64,000 bases of DNA, taken from NCBI RefSeq assembly GCF_947494555.1, contig NZ_CANLVF010000001.1, positions 806,001 to 870,000 of the forward strand, in the 5' to 3' direction. The DNA comes from an uncultured Roseibium sp. (GTDB taxonomy: Bacteria > Pseudomonadota > Alphaproteobacteria > Rhizobiales > Stappiaceae). Both the position numbers and the translations under genes were made by a program. Below are positions 62,561 to 64,000 of this stretch, piece by piece (position 1 is the first letter of the stretch; every line of letters begins with the position of its first letter). Under the pieces are notes generated by a model. The model made no database searches. It had not been told where the DNA came from and saw only the letters and a program-made list of their open reading frames with translations.

Positions 62561-63532
62561 ATGAGCTATCCCGACCTCCTCGCTGAATATCCGGATCTTT
62601 TGGAAGGAATTCGCGGCAAGCTGACGCCCAATCAACCGCTGTCGGCGGTGACGTGGTTTCGGACCGGCGGGCCGGCGCAGCTTCTGTTCCAACCGGCCGA
62701 CGAGGACGATCTTGCGGCCTTTCTCAGGAAACTGCCAGCTCACATTCCCGTCCTGCCTGTCGGGCTCGGTTCCAATCTCCTGATTCGCGATGGCGGCCTC
62801 GAGGGCGTTGTCATCCGACTCAGTGCGAAAGGTTTTGGTGCTGTCGATCAAATCGGTGAAAACCGTCTCAGGGCAGGCGCCGCAGTCCCGGACAAGCGGC
62901 TTGCCGAAGCAGCGGCGAAGGCTGGAATTGGTGGGTTTGCATTCTACACGGGCATTCCCGGAGGTTTGGGCGGTGCCTTGCGCATGAACGCCGGAGCTCA
63001 CGGAACCGAAACCCGCGACCGTATGGTCGAGTTGGTGGCGGTGGACCGGAAAGGCGCGAGGCATGTGCTGAGCAATCGCGACATGGGATATGCGTACCGT
63101 CATTCCTCGGCGTCGCATGATCTGATCTTTACCGGCGGCGTTTTTGAAGGCACCCGGCAGGACGAGGCATCAATCCGGCAGGACATGGCGGATGTCGTCG
63201 ATCATAGGGAAAAGGCACAGCCAATCCGGGAAAAGACCGGTGGCTCGACCTTCAAGAACCCGCCGGGCAGCTCTGCCTGGAAGGAAGTCGACGCAGCCGG
63301 ATGCAGGGGGCTGACGGTAGGAGGCGCCCAGATGTCGGAAATGCACTGCAACTTCATGATCAATACCGGATCGGCAACGGGGCACGATCTGGAGTTACTC
63401 GGGGAAACGGTGCGTGCGCGCGTCCTGCGGCACAGCGGTATCCGTCTGGAATGGGAAATCAAGCGCCTTGGGCGTTTCGGTGAATCCGGGAGCGTCGAAC
63501 CGTTTCTGGGACAGGAAGGGGAGGCCGCGTAA
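62561..63532 (+). CDS. murB: UDP-N-acetylenolpyruvoylglucosamine reductase
   Basis: 323 residues. FAD site [53 protein letters not shown] (substrate Tyr/Arg), [21 protein letters not shown] with the catalytic Ser, and [12 protein letters not shown]. Type I MurB without an extra C-terminal domain. It reduces UDP-GlcNAc-enolpyruvate to UDP-MurNAc using NADPH. Directly abuts ddl. Confidence 0.97.
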   Translation: MSYPDLLAEYPDLLEGIRGKLTPNQPLSAVTWFRTGGPAQLLFQPADEDDLAAFLRKLPAHIPVLPVGLGSNLLIRDGGLEGVVIRLSAKGFGAVDQIGENRLRAGAAVPDKRLAEAAAKAGIGGFAFYTGIPGGLGGALRMNAGAHGTETRDRMVELVAVDRKGARHVLSNRDMGYAYRHSSASHDLIFTGGVFEGTRQDEASIRQDMADVVDHREKAQPIREKTGGSTFKNPPGSSAWKEVDAAGCRGLTVGGAQMSEMHCNFMINTGSATGHDLELLGETVRARVLRHSGIRLEWEIKRLGRFGESGSVEPFLGQEGEAA

Positions 63533-64000
63533 ATGGCCAAGAAACACGTTGCCGTCCTCATGGGCGGTTGGGTCAACGAGCGTCCAGTCAGCCTGTCAAG
63601 CGGCCGCGATTGCGCGGATGCACTCGAAGAGGCCGGCTACAAGGTCACCCGGGTGGATGTGGACCGGAATATTTCCGCCGTTCTTCAGAAACTGAAGCCG
63701 GATGTCGCCTTTAATGCTTTACACGGGCCCTTCGGGGAAGACGGTTGCATTCAGGGAATTTTAGAATTTCTTAACATTCCCTACACTCACTCCGGAGTGA
63801 TGGCCTCCAGCCTTGCGATGCATAAAATCAAGGCCAAGGCAGTGATGCAGGCAGCCGGAATCCCGGTCACCCATGACATCATTGTGAACCGCTATGACAT
63901 CCAGCGCGAACACCCGATGGAGCCGCCGTATGTTCTCAAGCCGATCAATGAAGGGTCGAGCTTCGGTGTCCTGATTGTCAAGGAAGATCAAGAGTTTCCG
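63533..64000 (+). CDS. ddl: D-alanine-D-alanine ligase (3' end beyond window)
   Basis: 156 residues visible from ATG 63533, the base after the murB stop. Begins [23 protein letters not shown], where the usual S-x-E-R-x-V-S becomes V-N-E-R-P-V-S, still with the catalytic Glu. [26 protein letters not shown], followed by [10 protein letters not shown]-type and [12 protein letters not shown] segments of the ATP-grasp domain. It makes the D-Ala-D-Ala added by MurF. Confidence 0.95.
   Translation, partial: MAKKHVAVLMGGWVNERPVSLSSGRDCADALEEAGYKVTRVDVDRNISAVLQKLKPDVAFNALHGPFGEDGCIQGILEFLNIPYTHSGVMASSLAMHKIKAKAVMQAAGIPVTHDIIVNRYDIQREHPMEPPYVLKPINEGSSFGVLIVKEDQEFP

Noticed and set aside
1-64000. tRNA genes, CRISPR arrays, insertion sequences
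   Set aside because: No cloverleaf with the T-loop consensus, no regularly spaced short repeats, and no transposase-like protein was seen.

Overview
The window is 64 kb of an alphaproteobacterial chromosome. Evidence for this is the canonical dcw gene order, a MurE with the meso-diaminopimelate DNPR motif, a BA14K-family protein, DUF2336 and DUF1062 proteins, an extensin-like protein and a class A RNase P RNA. The mixture of carnitine/betaine catabolism, arsenic genes, a large repeat protein and a phage remnant fits a marine or host-associated member of the Stappiaceae (Roseibium/Labrenzia type). That placement is inference from gene content only.

Left part (1-16.6 kb): the 3' half of a BCCT-type betaine transporter, a LysE-type exporter and an aminoglycoside-phosphotransferase-like kinase are followed by a 5-kb phage-derived cassette (about 2.64-7.65 kb: fibre tail fragment, DUF4376 protein, GH24 endolysin, two holin-like proteins, a small phage protein and a tailspike-like protein). 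Next is a GlxA/CdhR-like AraC regulator divergent from a five-gene operon that can be read as a complete gamma-butyrobetaine/carnitine to glycine betaine route: acyl-CoA dehydrogenase, ADP-forming acyl-CoA ligase, CaiD-like carnitinyl-CoA dehydratase, BKACE (DUF849) enzyme and a carnitine 3-dehydrogenase fused to a thioesterase. An exact-spaced 13-bp direct repeat sits between regulator and operon. An FMN azoreductase and two very small membrane-protein candidates follow.

Middle part (16.6-42 kb): mostly single genes or short operons. They include DUF2336, a second LysE exporter, an extensin-like protein facing a second protein with the same LAS-peptidase fingerprint, BA14K, HugZ-like, DUF1062, a chemotaxis receptor, a fused 5-oxoprolinase/hydantoinase behind a perfect 22-bp palindrome, a GT39 glycosyltransferase, a MarR-type regulator, an arsR-arsC-arsH operon with a visible ArsR operator, a GGDEF-EAL protein, a TerB-DnaJ protein coupled to an AmpD-like amidase, a lytic transglycosylase, a MocR/flavoprotein divergent pair and an acetoacetate CoA-transferase (atoDA). 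A ~270-bp palindromic mosaic element lies upstream of atoDA. TetR and AhpD-like genes follow.

Right part (42-64 kb): rnpB (RNase P RNA), an FMO-type monooxygenase with a cupin protein and a divergent AraC regulator, a 993-residue protein with a lysozyme-like N-terminus and six ~85-residue repeats, and then the division/cell-wall cluster mraZ-rsmH-ftsL-ftsI-murE-murF-mraY-murD-ftsW-murG-murC-murB-ddl (ddl cut by the window end). mraZ is preceded by four perfectly phased MraZ-box repeats. No tRNA, complete insertion sequence, integrase or CRISPR array was seen.
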